Assembly: GCA_013399855.1 (NCBI GenBank)
Contig: VXAY01012532.1
Location: 827,441 to 891,440 of the forward strand
Length of the DNA stretch: 64,000 nt
Origin: Oxyruncus cristatus
Taxonomy: Eukaryota > Chordata > Aves > Passeriformes > Cotingidae
Reading direction: 5' to 3'
Shown here: piece by piece, positions 12,660 through 24,105 of the stretch
Numbering within the stretch: position 1 is the stretch's first letter
How the letters are laid out: the number at the start of each line of letters is the position of its first letter
Translations under genes and position numbers: made by a program
Notes under the pieces: model-generated
Databases searched by the model: none
What the model was told of the DNA's origin: nothing
What the model saw: the letters and a program-made list of their open reading frames with translations, nothing else

Positions 12660-13323
12660 TTCCCTAACTTGTCCCCATCTGTGAGATACTAGATCTGAAT
12701 CTCACTGAATTNCAGCCACACCACACCCCTGGAGCCTGTGACTGGCTACAGCACAACTCACTCTGGCCTGGAAGGCACCGACTGGATATCCTGCCTGGGA
12801 GGGAAAACTGGACTGTATAAATACATGAGACTCCATGTGAGCTTTCTTCTTTCTCTCCTCTGCTGCAACCTGAACCATGTGACCTATTAGATCTTGTATG
12901 GTAACAATTTTTCCTCTCGTCTCTCTAGTTCTCTCTTTCTTCTCTCTTTCTTTACTCTTTTAATCTGTTTTCTTCTTTTACTCTTTTCCTTTTCTTTTGG
13001 GTAACTTAAAACCAATGAATTGTGTTTTACTAAAGCTAGTATATTGATTGTTGGTAGTGGATATTTTCTGTGGAAGAGGTCTTTGTGCTGAGTGTTTTAG
13101 TGAAATATTTTTTCCTGGTTTTATTTTACTCCTGTAAAACCTTTTGCCAAAATATCTTATTTTTCTCACTAAATTAAAAGAATTTGTCTTAGAGAAGAGT
13201 GTGTGATTTTTTTTTCTCTGGATGCTAATTCAAGGTTATAATGAACCAAAAGCCTTTTAAAAAATTCTTAAATAAAATGTAACCACTCTGGGCACCTTAT
13301 AGCTTAAAATCCATAGTCTAACA
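12660..13323 (+). mobile_element. ERV LTR, type D copy 1
   Basis: A plus-strand LTR whose 3' two thirds match the reverse complement of 63522-64000 closely, for example ACTAAAGCTAGTATATTGAT and AATGTAACCACTCTGG. It has a TATA box (TATAAATA, 12816-12823), a long pyrimidine-rich leader, AATAAA at 13271-13276, and ends ...CTAACA. The 5' limit is uncertain. An alternative start at 12837 would give a 5-bp CCATG duplication (12832-12836 and 13324-13328) but would exclude the TATA box. A single N at 12711 lies in the putative U3. Confidence 0.75.
12816..12823 (+). promoter_or_regulatory. TATA box of type D LTR
   Basis: TATAAATA lies about 30 bases upstream of a pyrimidine-rich CTTTCTTCTTTCTCTCC tract where transcription would be expected to start. 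Consistent with the U3/R border of a retroviral LTR; activity is unknown. Confidence 0.6.
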
Positions 13324-13974
13324 CCATGCCTAATTCACTTCTATGTTATGTCTTTACGTTTAGGTGAAGCTTGAGTGACTCTACTCACACATACTTTTAT
13401 TACTGAATGGTGTAAAATTCTCTCACTTCACTCTCGTAGATATAGTCAATAAAATATAGCATACAAGCTCAATGAGGTGTAGTCATAGCTATGAGGTGGG
13501 TACCTTGGGGATGGAGGTGTGTGCTAGTAATACAATTAGATTATAATGAACCAAGTTCATCCAAGGAGAGTGGTTTCACTACAGTCGCTGGTTCAGCAGC
13601 AAGACATCTTCTTCTTTGTCCATTGGTCGACAGCAGGTATGTGGTTTATTGGCTACATCGAGCTTCCATCCCTGCAGGCATTTCAACAGAGCTTGGCTGG
13701 CTATGGTGTCTCCACTCCACCCTCCATTTCATCCCTCTTAGTCCTCAAGGTTGCAGGCTTCATGTGTGGTGAATCATCATGGAATAGGTTTTATGCATGA
13801 CAAGCACATTCCACCCAGCATTTAATCCTATAATTTCCAGACTGTTACAACTTTTGTTAGAATGTGAATATAACTTCCAAGTTTTCTCTAGTCTTATTCC
13901 CAGTCATCTTCTTACAGTCCTAATTTATTTTTTTTCAGATTTTCCATATTGAATGAAGTTACACTTTCTCAAGA

Positions 13975-14208
13975 ATGTTACACATTTTAGTACTGCAGCC
14001 ATCATCACATTTTCAGCAAATGCATTGTCCACATCTGGGAACTAAAAAGGCCCATAACTCACCTTCAGCTTCACTCCAACCTCAATTCTATGAAGCAAGA
14101 GGATCAAGTGCTGTACTTCCTGCTGCTTATATGACAGAGCTTGAAGCTATAGGTCTGCTGCCAGAACCACAAAAGATATCTGCTAATAACAGCAGATCCA
14201 AGAGCTAA
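13975..14208 (+). other. Unrecognised open frame, coding status uncertain
   Basis: 77 codons, ending TAA. The product would be rich in Ser, Pro, Gln and Ala with an acidic helix-like stretch (YMTELEAIGLLPEP). No known domain, signal peptide or membrane segment is visible. A strong polypyrimidine tract and CAG (about 13926-13938) lie upstream and look like a splice acceptor, but the frame has an in-frame stop just after it. A run of 14 A follows about 100 bases downstream (14309-14322), which would fit a retrocopy tail, but there is no AATAAA before it. Alternatives are a processed pseudogene fragment or chance. Confidence 0.2.
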
Positions 14209-16257
14209 TGGGAAGTGTCACTCACCAAGGATGTGACATAGGATCACTCCAGGCATGCACAGTGTCTGTTACTCTGGAAAGTCAAGGCATCAGTGGAACA
14301 GACTTCTGAAAAAAAAAAAAAACCACAGAAAAATTATACAGGTGAAAACTACTGAAAAAAAAAATGGTTGAATCCTTTTCCAGATCCATAGAGATGGGTA
14401 TATGCCTTCAAGAACACTCTAGTTAACCCATCCAAATGAAATGCAAGATATTTATATGGAAATATCTGCTGACTTTTGGCTGCTGATGTCTGTAAATAAC
14501 CCTGACTTGAAGGTGTTGCCTAAATGCCGATCTTCTTCAGCTCATGTTTTCTGCTCTCAGGTGGATTTCTCTACTGGAACTGTCCCAACCTGCAAAAATA
14601 ATTTCAGGAGTACTGCAAGAAGGATTTGAGTCTCAGATTCCAGCATCCTGTTCAGAGCTCTGAGGTAGAGATTCACCACCTTTGGTGGTGGCTAAACACT
14701 GTCTAATTACTTGTGCAACTCTGAAAACAGTGCCAACAAAAAAAGCTGAGAGATGTTCACAGAAAATATCTGAAGCTTTGGTAATTTATCAAAGTAGGAC
14801 TTAGGTGCAGATAAGGGATAACATGGTTTTAAACCAGAACAGGAAAACCAAGAAAACCGTTTTAATGAATGTTACGATGTGTTAGGGGTTTTTTGCATAC
14901 TGTTTCCCTCTCCCATCTTTGCCAAAACACCTACATTTCATGCCTTTTTTCCTTGTATCTTGTTCTATCTAGTTTATTTCTTCATCAAGCATCTTGTTCG
15001 CTTGAATTTCTATCTTGCATACTTAAACCCTCCTCTCTGCTGTGCAGTGGTAGAAGAGACCTCATTTAAGAGAGCAGGCTCCTACTAGACAACAAAGAAA
15101 TAATAATAATAGAACATTCAGGCTCTCCACAATTAAGCATCTCTCTGACAACGGTAAATAAGCCATTAATTGCCATAAAGTCTTTACATCTTTGACTCCT
15201 CACTTCAAAGAGGGGTGCAGGTGCTCAGCCCTATGTCAGATAAGGTGCCAAATTCCTATATTTTTCAGAAACTGTACTCAGTTTCTTCAGTCACCCCTAA
15301 GGCATTTGGGAAGCAACGCACATTTTAAAGGACAAAGATGGGACAAATCTCACTGCTAATACACAGTACTTCGGGCACAACTATGGATGAAAATATGTTT
15401 TTGTAGCTTCATTGTAGGTTTTTTTGTAAGAAAAGCTACCAGATAACAAGAAGTTATGTGAATATTGTTACCATCATGTATTTCTTATCCTAGAAATATA
15501 TCTAATACAGAAATCAGCTAAAAGTCCAAACTACACTGTACCATTTCTTTTTCTTCATTTCCTTCTGTTATTACTCTCACTACTCAACAGGTCAGTTACA
15601 GACTTCACCTCACTGAACCAGCTACAAGATTGTTGAAATCTATAAAACACCACTTGGCTGCATTTCTGTCAAAACTGCTAAATCACATTTGCCCAAAATC
15701 TAAAAGACATTATTCATAAAATAATAATACCAAATAAATTTATTGATCTGTTCATAACCATTTTAGCTGAAAGACTTCTTCATAAAAGGAATCTCCACTG
15801 TCTACAGATTTATAACTCTATAATAATTATATGTTTGAACTGCATGAGAGACAGCCAATTTTTTTTATGAACCCACTATTTGAAGCTACTGTACTTTAAA
15901 GTGGTATGCAGAATGGAACAAAATGGTTTAATTTTGTCTTACTTAAAACTTTCCACTTATCTGTGCAACTGGGAGATTGAAATCATGGATTTCCTTATAC
16001 ATCCTACAGAGCAAAGCCACTAGCATAGCCAGAATCTTCCCTCTTTAGCTGAAAAAACACATACAGCACGTCTGGATATTGCAAGTCTATTTCAGCTAAA
16101 GTATTTCAGTAAAATCTCATGCAAAGTTCAGTATCTTTGCAAATTTCTGTACATTTTGTGTAACATTTCTTGAAATAGTCAGATATTAAAGAGTTCTGGC
16201 ATGTATTTTGAAATCCATGCATAAAACAAGGTGGTCAGAAAGCTTCCATTCACTCTA

Positions 16258-16473
16258 TTACTTTTTCTGCAGAAGAGAAGTAACCACATGAATAATTTGG
16301 ACAGCCTCTACAAAGTGTATCTCTTTGCTGAAAGGGCATAGGTAGAGCCCCACAAACCTCTGCCAAGGCCCCATAGGAGGATGGGGTGAGCAGGAATCCT
16401 CTGTATCAGCAGTTTCATCTCCAACACGTGCCAGTGTCAATAGTATTTGGGGCAAGGTCTCAAAAACTGATCA
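16258..16473 (-). other. Unrecognised open frame, coding status uncertain
   Basis: The open frame ends TAA at its low-coordinate end; the first ATG is at 16455. A short acidic part (VGDETADTEDS) precedes a hydrophobic/aromatic part (GPWQRFVGLYLCPF) and an amphipathic end (EAVQIIHVVTSLLQKK). I recognise no family. A possible acceptor (TTTTTGAG) lies immediately upstream on the minus strand. It could be a pseudogene exon or chance. Confidence 0.2.
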
Positions 16474-16820
16474 GGTCCCTGTGGTTTATGAGGTGAAGCT
16501 ATGTATAAATGTTTCTATGATGGACTGATGCTAACAGAATCAGTTATATGCCAGCAGAAATAGTGCATGAAGATGAAGGGTGGAGGTGGGGTATGTTCTT
16601 GGACAAATGGATCTGGAAACACCCCTCACAACAGTAACAAATCCCTGATCACCATGGAAGTTTTAGAGATGTGTGACCGTTTGGGGCTTAGCAGTTGAGA
16701 TCTTTAACCCTAGTAACTAAGGTTTCAGTACACTACAGACTTGAATATATCCTTGTCTGTTTGATTTTGGGGTGCCAGATTTGATCTGTATTAAATCTAA
16801 CATACATTGAATTTGACCCA

Positions 16821-17009
16821 GTGTATTTTAGAAATCACAGGCTTCCAAAGGAAGACTTTGCATCTAATTGCAATGAGAACAAATGTTCTAATTTCACCTC
16901 ATCTGACAACCTAACAGCTGAAACTCTGCTGAAAACTAGAACTATGATTTCAGTAAAGAAAAAGTTTTTAAAAATTTCTGATAGGAAACATCCAAAGCTG
17001 TTTCACTGA
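16821..17009 (+). other. Unrecognised short open frame
   Basis: 62 codons, ending TGA, rich in Lys, Asn, Ser and Thr. The sequence just before it (GTGTATTTTAG) could serve as a splice acceptor. There is no motif or family resemblance. AT-rich DNA readily gives such Lys/Asn-rich frames, so confidence is low. Confidence 0.15.
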
Positions 17010-17727
17010 GAAGAAATGAAGAATGAAGGAGAGAAGGGTAAAAGGAAGAGAGAGATAACACTCTGTGAAAATTATTATGGTGCGATCCTTCCTTCCAGTT
17101 CTTCTTTCTGTGTTTCCCAGCTTGATATCTCTCAGAAATTATTTCTGACAGCACAGGGTGGTGGACAATTTCTTAGATATCACTAGACTCAGATTCTGTT
17201 TAGTTTGCTGTTAAGGATATTAATTTGAAGAGCTTTGGTTTAGCACGGCACATTGCAAATTATGCAATGTATATTTTGCAGTTTTTGATAGTTGTTGTAT
17301 ATTTGCTTGTTGAAATGTTCCATTTCTCTCAATATTATTTCTCTTCTGTCCATGTTTAGTGAACAAAAAAAGAAGAAACTTCCTTAGAGTTAAGAGGAAG
17401 TCTTTAATAGTCCCAGGATAAGTGACATTTTGTTTTTCATTTACTTTGTTTCAATTATTCTAACATCCAATCTATGTACATGCAATGAGAAATAGAAGGC
17501 CATAGAAATAGAGAGAGAAGACTTAAGAAAATTTTAAAAAAGTTACCAAAGGAGTGATACAAGAAAGCAAGCAGTGAAAAGAGAAATATACTTTCTTATT
17601 AATTTCTCTCACTTGTTTACCCTTCCTTTTTCTTCTTTCATTCTGCATTAGTTTATTTACCCCTTACTGACTGATCCTCTTTGGCTAACAAGATCATATT
17701 TACCCCCTCCCTTTCACATCAGCACTA

Positions 17728-18027
17728 CTAAACAATCATCTGCAAAACTGAGTAACTGTAGCAATAAATCATTGCCTCATATGGAAGCATCATGAAGTAG
17801 GTTTTCACATCTCGAGCTAAATTTACTCTTAGCCTCCATCTGTGAGATTCCTGAAAGAGCAAGAGCATGAAGGTTTTCTTGCTGATGCCAAGACTTCCAT
17901 GTAGCACCTCACCATTCTGCAGCTCCTGTGACAGTTCCACCATCAAGTCTGCCAGACTGGCTTGAAATTCTGAATGCAGTACATATCTTGCCTGCCAGAA
18001 GTCAAGATTATACTGTAATCACAGCTG
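17728..18027 (-). pseudogene. Possible decayed protein-coding fragment, family unknown
   Basis: About 96 codons are open on the minus strand between a TGA near 18025 and a TAG at 17728-17730. The product looks protein-like: an amphipathic acidic helix-like part (SLADLMVELSQELQNGEV), then a mixed basic/hydrophobic part ending with several Tyr. Upstream of the TGA the same strand stays protein-like for about 40 codons (around 18030-18150) with one further stop, as expected of a pseudogene that has gathered stops. No poly(A) tail follows. I do not recognise the family. Confidence 0.3.
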
Positions 18028-18660
18028 CTGGACTTCTTCACTTTCCCCATTCTTGTCTCTTTCATTATATATTTCTTCACTGAGTCTCTTTAAACATCTG
18101 ATTACCATTTATGAGGATTCTGGTGCTGCAAATGGCTTATTCTGCAACAATTGATCAACACTGGCATAGTCAGAAGGGAAACTAAGTTATTGCAGTTGTG
18201 TATTATTATGTGTTAGCTGAAATGGAGGCACCTCTACTTCTCTGGTTTTATGACCTTGTAGATACAATAGCTAGAAAAATTGACTGCTTAGTCTGGAAAG
18301 GTGGCAATATGATTCAAGAAGTTAATTCAAAGAGTTGTTTTCTTGCAAAAGGCACATGAGTTAGAATAGTTCCAAGGTGAAGTGTTATCAGAAAATTCCA
18401 TGATTAGTAGCCCAAATTCCTGACATATCAACATACGGGGAGCTCTAATGTTACAATGACAGCTTCACAGATGCCAACTGATAGCCTGTGACTTTTTGGA
18501 ATATTCCCATCTCCACAGCCCCATCATCCACGCAGAGACTACAGACTGTTTTCTAGAGAATTTAGACTATAATGGATCAGGAGAAAAGTAGACAGATGTT
18601 GGCAAGTGTAGTCAGTAAAAACGTCAGAGAGTTGGGAGGTTTTGCTGGTTGTTTTTTGTC

Positions 18661-18676
18661 TTTTTTTTTTTTTTTT
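18661..18676. repeat. Poly(T), 16 bases
   Basis: An uninterrupted T run followed by AG. It resembles a splice acceptor, but no supported exon follows. Confidence 0.9.
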
Positions 18677-19864
18677 AGTCTTTTGACTTACAAAATTTCT
18701 CTGAAAAGTTCTGATATTGCCAACTTGGATGAATTTGCTGAAATGTTTATGAGATTTATGAATTGAGCTTCCGGCCTTTAACATTCATTTTTCAAAAGAA
18801 AATCAAGTGGTATTTCATAGAAAGTAAGTGTAATAGTGAAAAGGACCATCTTGCAAAGATTTCTCCGGCAGTGTTTTTCTTTCTTTTTTCTTCCCCTTTC
18901 TAGCCCTTGCTCTGAAAAGGGAAACCAAAAAGAATATAAAAATGACAGTCAGAAGTAGATAAAAAAAGATGCTTTTTTCTCCCTTTCTTACAGCATAAAC
19001 ATTTATTAGACCCTATCACCTATCATCATCTCCTCATCTGCAGAAAAGGGAAGAAAGAGCTCACTGCCTTTGTCATGGCTTCTTCTCAGGCACTAGAGTC
19101 CTACATTCTCACAGAGACAATTGTCATCATTCATGCCGTGATAGTGGGAAACATGACTTTGTTTTCCCATGCATTTCTCACTTCTTTCTTTACTGAGACT
19201 CACCATCTACATAGTTATTAAAAAGCTCACCATGGAAAATGTGTCATTAATTAGCACAACCCACATGCCTATACAAATGGATATGGAAGCATTGATTTCA
19301 ATTAATACCTTTGATAGTGTTGTGTACCAGTGTACTTTGATTGTGTACCAGCCCCCATGGGGTTGAAAATAGTTAATTCCAGGTAGATTTCCAGAGCAAA
19401 GCCAATCACAAGTTTTACACCACAAATATGTCAATGCCTCTGCGAATGACATATTTAAGAAAAAACAGAAAAGAAACCTGTTGCGCAGAAGAAACTCCAG
19501 CCCGGAGAAGAGCGAAGGAGAACAAGAGATAGCAATGTAGCCTCCAAGCTCAGTGTAGCAGGAGGGGGGAGAGGCCTGGAGGGTGCCCCTCTCCCCCTCC
19601 AGCAGGGGAAAAGACTTAAAAACTGAAACCCCTGCCATCTGTGGAAGATTATTTGGAGTGAAGAAACCCTCTTGCATTTCATGAATGGAGTTTGTGCCAG
19701 AGCAGAGAGAAACCCTTCGGCAGCTCAGGAAGGAGCCTGTGCCAGAGCAGAGGAGTACATGGAGGAAGCTGTAACTCCGTGGGAGGCCTAAGATGAAACA
19801 GAGTCTTCCTGGAGACCTTTGGCCCTTGGAGAGAGAAACCTACGCTGGAGCAAGTGTCCCGGGT

Positions 19865-20149
19865 NNNNNNNNNNNNNNNNNNNNNNNNNNNNNNNNNNNN
19901 NNNNNNNNNNNNNNNNNNNNNNNNNNNNNNNNNNNNNNNNNNNNNNNNNNNNNNNNNNNNNNNNNNNNNNNNNNNNNNNNNNNNNNNNNNNNNNNNNNNN
20001 NNNNNNNNNNNNNNNNNNNNNNNNNNNNNNNNNNNNNNNNNNNNNNNNNNNNNNNNNNNNNNNNNNNNNNNNNNNNNNNNNNNNNNNNNNNNNNNNNNNN
20101 NNNNNNNNNNNNNNNNNNNNNNNNNNNNNNNNNNNNNNNNNNNNNNNNN
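19865..20149. other. Assembly gap (285 N)
   Basis: An unresolved stretch inside the GC-rich middle of a type E LTR. Any open frame spanning it is meaningless. Confidence 0.99.
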
Positions 20150-20337
20150 GAAAACTTTCAAGTGCTGCAACTTTGATTTAGAGGAACTGTAAACCCTGAA
20201 AGTAGAGAAAAGATTTTTTTCCTCCTGGACGGATACGGGGGAGGAGGGATAATTTTGTAAATACATAACATTTTCTTCATAATTTTACCTAGTTAAAATT
20301 GTTGTATATATTATTATTTAGTTTTTATTCTGCTAGT

Positions 20338-20343
20338 AATAAA
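20338..20343 (+). terminator. Poly(A) signal of type E LTR
   Basis: AATAAA in AGTAATAAATTTAA. Copy 2 has the matching signal on the minus strand at 46907-46912. Confidence 0.6.
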
Positions 20344-20455
20344 TTTAATATTATTCCCCCACATCAAGTCTCTTTTGTCTGTATAAGATTTCTCTCATCT
20401 TATAGCAATTGTGTAAAAAGTTTTAAAAAAATCAGTCCAGATTAAACCTGTGACA

Positions 20456-23400
20456 TTTAGCAAAAGCTGAGTAAAACACCCTGGAAACTTTCATGATACT
20501 GCATTATACAGATCACCTTTATTGTCACAGAAACCTCATCAGTAATAAACCTGTCGGCACCTTACTTTCTTACTATGCAGCAGAATAACTAATGGCGATG
20601 TTTTCATCAAAAAGTTGGAATGTCAGGTTTAGCTTGATTAAACTTGAATATTAATTGATTGAACCTTTATTAAACCTTAATATGAATTTTTATCTCAGGC
20701 TCATACAAAGCTCCAGAGTCAGCAAAATTTGCTAGAAAATGAACAGTGCATTTCAAATTCTTGCTGGTTTCCAGAACTGCAGAAATATTCAAAACAGATA
20801 AATTGCACATGCTAGGTACGTAAAGGGAAAATCTACGTTTCAGAACCTGAAAATGCCTAGCTTTAGTATTGATAGAAACATTTATGTAAGGGAACGATTT
20901 CATTTGAGCCAGTTTTGTCAGACTTGGTGTGCTTGAGTTTGGATTTGCAGGTATTAAACAATAAGTATCTGAACACATAAACTGAGGGAAAGCATGAGAG
21001 AATTAATCTCACTTATGTATATACTGATATTTAAATAAGAAAAAAATAAAATTACGTAATAAAATTGTCTTTAAGAGCACTTCCCATGTTAATTTCAAGG
21101 GTTTCAAGAATTTTATTGCTTATGAAATGTCCTAAAGATTTCAATGCTCAGGAAAGACAGGAACTTTTGAAAACATACATTCAGCTCCTTTGAAGTCCTC
21201 ATGTAGCATTAGAAAAATGTTGTTTGAACTTTCCCTGATATCTAAGCTCATTTTATATTCATTTAATAATGCACTTGATAACATACTTTAAAATCATCCA
21301 CATAAAGTCACAAAAGTACATGACTTCAGCAACATAGGCTGCAAAAGTTTTGAATGTTGTCTGTGAAACTCAAACTCAACACTTCTCACAGTGCTGAGGG
21401 AAGTTCAACATGTCTTTTATCTTCAGCATTCAAAGATGGCCAGGCTACCCACTAGATGTATAATCCTAGAAAACAACGGCAATTCACAGTTTCATTCATC
21501 AGTCAATTCACCTGTCAAAAACTAGGAGAAAATCTCTCTGAGCAGGAGGCTGCCCTTTGCAGAATGCTAGTCCAAGTCTGTTGCATGAGGAAATGAGGAC
21601 TTTTTACATCTGAAAAAATGACAGACATCTGGAGTCACTGAATTTTATTATTTTGCCCCTCCTTAGAAACACTTGGCAAAAAATGACATTTAACTCTGTC
21701 TCTCAGGAATCTTTTAGAATCTAATAATATTTAGCAAAATTTACGGAGCAGCACATGTAAAAAGCAATGGAAAAAAAGCAAAAAGAAAGCACAAAAGGGA
21801 AAAGCAATTTAGAATACTGCTCTCAGTAGCCTAAAGGAAAATCAAAGAAACAAGCAGAAAATATCCATCTTCCATATTATTTTTAATGATGTCAAGAAAA
21901 AAATCAAAACTCTCTAATTTAAACCCAGAGGAACAAGACAAAACTTTAAAAATTATAAAAATTTTAAAGGGGTTTAGTTATTTTTTCTATTTTAACCTAC
22001 TCCAGACAGATTGAAAAATAATATGAAGTGAATGAGATTAAAGAGAGGTGTCTGGAGACCAGTTGTCTTTTCTGTGTCTTGTTCATCTGATGACCAGTAC
22101 AATGACAATGATTGAAGTTCTTTTATGCTGCAGGATGAGTAATAGACTGAAAATGCAAATAAAATGAAAGTGTCCAATGTCATCTCCTCAGATAAAATTT
22201 GACAACAGTCTCAGACTCATAATTTATAAAAGCAGCAATATCCAGTATTTTTCTGCTGTTTTTACAGTACAAGTAATAGGTTGGGGGATTTTGAAACATT
22301 TTTATAGTCTCAGGAGTTTCCTTCTTCAATAGTTTTGAGTCTATATGTTTAGTGGTGTTTCCACTATTTTCCAGGAAAGCCCTGAATCTTACTTCATTTT
22401 ATGTGACTCTGGATTTTCCTTTTTTGTCTCACTGTCTTTCGACATCAAAATTATCCACATTTTTCTTCAGTCTTTCTGGCCTTAACATAAGGGTAGGGCT
22501 TATTCTTACAGTTATGAATAATATTACAGTGATGCAAAAAAATTTCCCCCACCCCCAGCAGGATCCCAAAACTCAGCCCCAACTGCAACAACACACAATT
22601 CAATCCAAACTCTCTTCTCAAACCTGAGTTATCCTTTTCTCCCTTTTTTTTATTAGCAGCCATAGCATTGAGGTGTCATGCCTCCCCTTACTTTTTATGA
22701 CTGAGGGGAAAAACATTTCTCCTGGAAGCCTTGGATACTCAAATCATCAAGCTTTTTCACCCAGCTTTCTACCCTTGAACTTGGCCTCCTGTTTCCATTC
22801 AATTGTCCAGAATTTATGGCCTATAGGCAACTCAACCAAATCAGTCCCCAGGCTGCTCTGAAACAAGCCAAGCTCCAGGAATCCCACCTACATATTTAAA
22901 GTTTTGTACAACAAAGGGGGAAAGGAGGGCAGAGTGGAGCTGACAGGTTAGCAGTGCTTCCCTTTATGATTCCTCAGGGGAAGAAAAATAACACTCTAAT
23001 GATTTAAACAGCCTGATGTGTGTCAAGCGCATAAGTCACCACTAAAAAATTATATGTAATATACCCTATAGCAGCTAAAAAATGCATTTGCCATAAAGCA
23101 ATATTGTGTTATTCACCTAACATGCTCCACAAATCCAGCCCAGGCCTGTTAGTAGGTGACCAATTTAAATAACGTAAAGCTCTGGAGACTGGTTATAGCT
23201 ATATATTGTAACTTGCAGAACAGCTCTATACTAGTTATCTACCTGAGAAAAATTGCCTTTGCATATAGTTCTTTTCTGTGATCTCAGAAACCTAATTTAC
23301 ACAATATCAAGGTATTTTAGAATGTAATTAATTTTCATTAAAAGCAAAGTAAATGCTTCTAATTTAAGGAATCTCCACAATGTTAAACCTGCGGTGAATT

Positions 23401-23569
23401 AGAATAAAATGCTTATCTCAGAATAAGAATAGTAATCAAAATTACATTGTCTTATTTAAAATTTAAAAGCAATGCAATATATGCATGTTGTATTGAGCTT
23501 TCTTAGTGACATCAGGAAAACTATTAATCTGTTGGTAGAGGTAACTTCAGTGTATCTCCATCCACCTGC
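20456..23569. other. Single-copy AT-rich sequence
   Basis: No recognised gene or repeat. Open frames stay at about 100 codons or fewer. A C-rich and Gln-rich frame near 22352-22627 is an effect of a CCCCCACCCCCAG tract. Confidence 0.55.
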
Positions 23570-24105
23570 TATGGTTTAACCCCAGCTGGCAACCAAGCAA
23601 CTTTTATGTTGAGATCAGAAGAGTTTAATAATTGAAAAAAAACCCCAAATCTTTTAATAATAATAATAATTCTAAAGAAAACAAGAGAGAGGGAGAAGGA
23701 GGGACAAAATCCCCCAAAAAACAAGGGATGCACAACACAGTTGCTCCCCACCCACTGACCCAGCCAGTCCCAAGCAGTGGTTGCCTCTGCCAAACAGTTT
23801 CCCAAATTTATATACAGAGTATGGCGTTCTGTGGTCTGGAATATCCTTCTGGCCAGTTTGGGTCAGCTGTCCTGGCTGTGCACCCTCTCAACTTCTTGTG
23901 CTCCTGCTCACTGGCAGAACATAAGAAACCAAAAAGTCCTTAACTTTGAGTGAGCAATACTTAGCAACAACCAGTGTCAGTGTGTTATCAACATTATTCT
24001 CACACTAAATCAAAACCACAGCAGTGTGACAAGTACTAGGATACAGGAAGAAAGATGCTAGGTACTAAGAAGGAAATTAACTCTATTTCAGCTAAAACCA
24101 GGATA
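23570..24105 (-). mobile_element. ERV LTR, type A copy 2 (complete)
   Basis: An uninterrupted minus-strand LTR. On the plus strand it opens TATGGTTTAACCCCAG and closes CAGCTAAAACCAGGATA. Features on its own strand are TATA-like GTATATAAAT (about 23808-23817), a poly(A)-like ATTAAA near 23624 and an AATAAT microsatellite at about 23657-23670. The usual TG/CA ends are mutated and no target duplication is evident. Its intact state gives the template for recognising the interrupted copy at 6991-8036. Confidence 0.8.

Larger units (their letters stand above)
13324..19341. other. Single-copy stretch with several unrecognised open frames
   Basis: No repeat family is recognisable apart from short homopolymers (14 A at 14309-14322, 16 T at 18661-18676). 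Four short frames (13975-14208 plus, 16258-16473 minus, 16821-17009 plus, 17728-18027 minus) have amino-acid composition more protein-like than the rest of the window. They lie on both strands, so they cannot all be one simple gene. Confidence 0.45.
19342..20455 (+). mobile_element. ERV LTR, type E copy 1, containing assembly gap
   Basis: Plus-strand LTR with edges TGTGTACCAG and ...CTGTGACA. It shares with copy 2 (46722-47832, minus) the TATA-like region (CATATTTAAG, about 19449; copy 2 reads ACATACTTAAG on its own strand), a GCGCAG block just after it, GC-rich CCTGGAG/GGAGCA repeats, and a 3' part with AATAAA (20338-20343) followed by an AAGTCTCTTTTGTCTG block. A 285-base N run sits in the GC-rich middle. 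Total length including Ns (1114) is close to copy 2 (1111), so the gap size estimate is plausible. Confidence 0.75.

Noticed and set aside
19679..20266. Open frames spanning the N run
   Set aside because: Most of their length is undetermined sequence, so they carry no evidence of coding.
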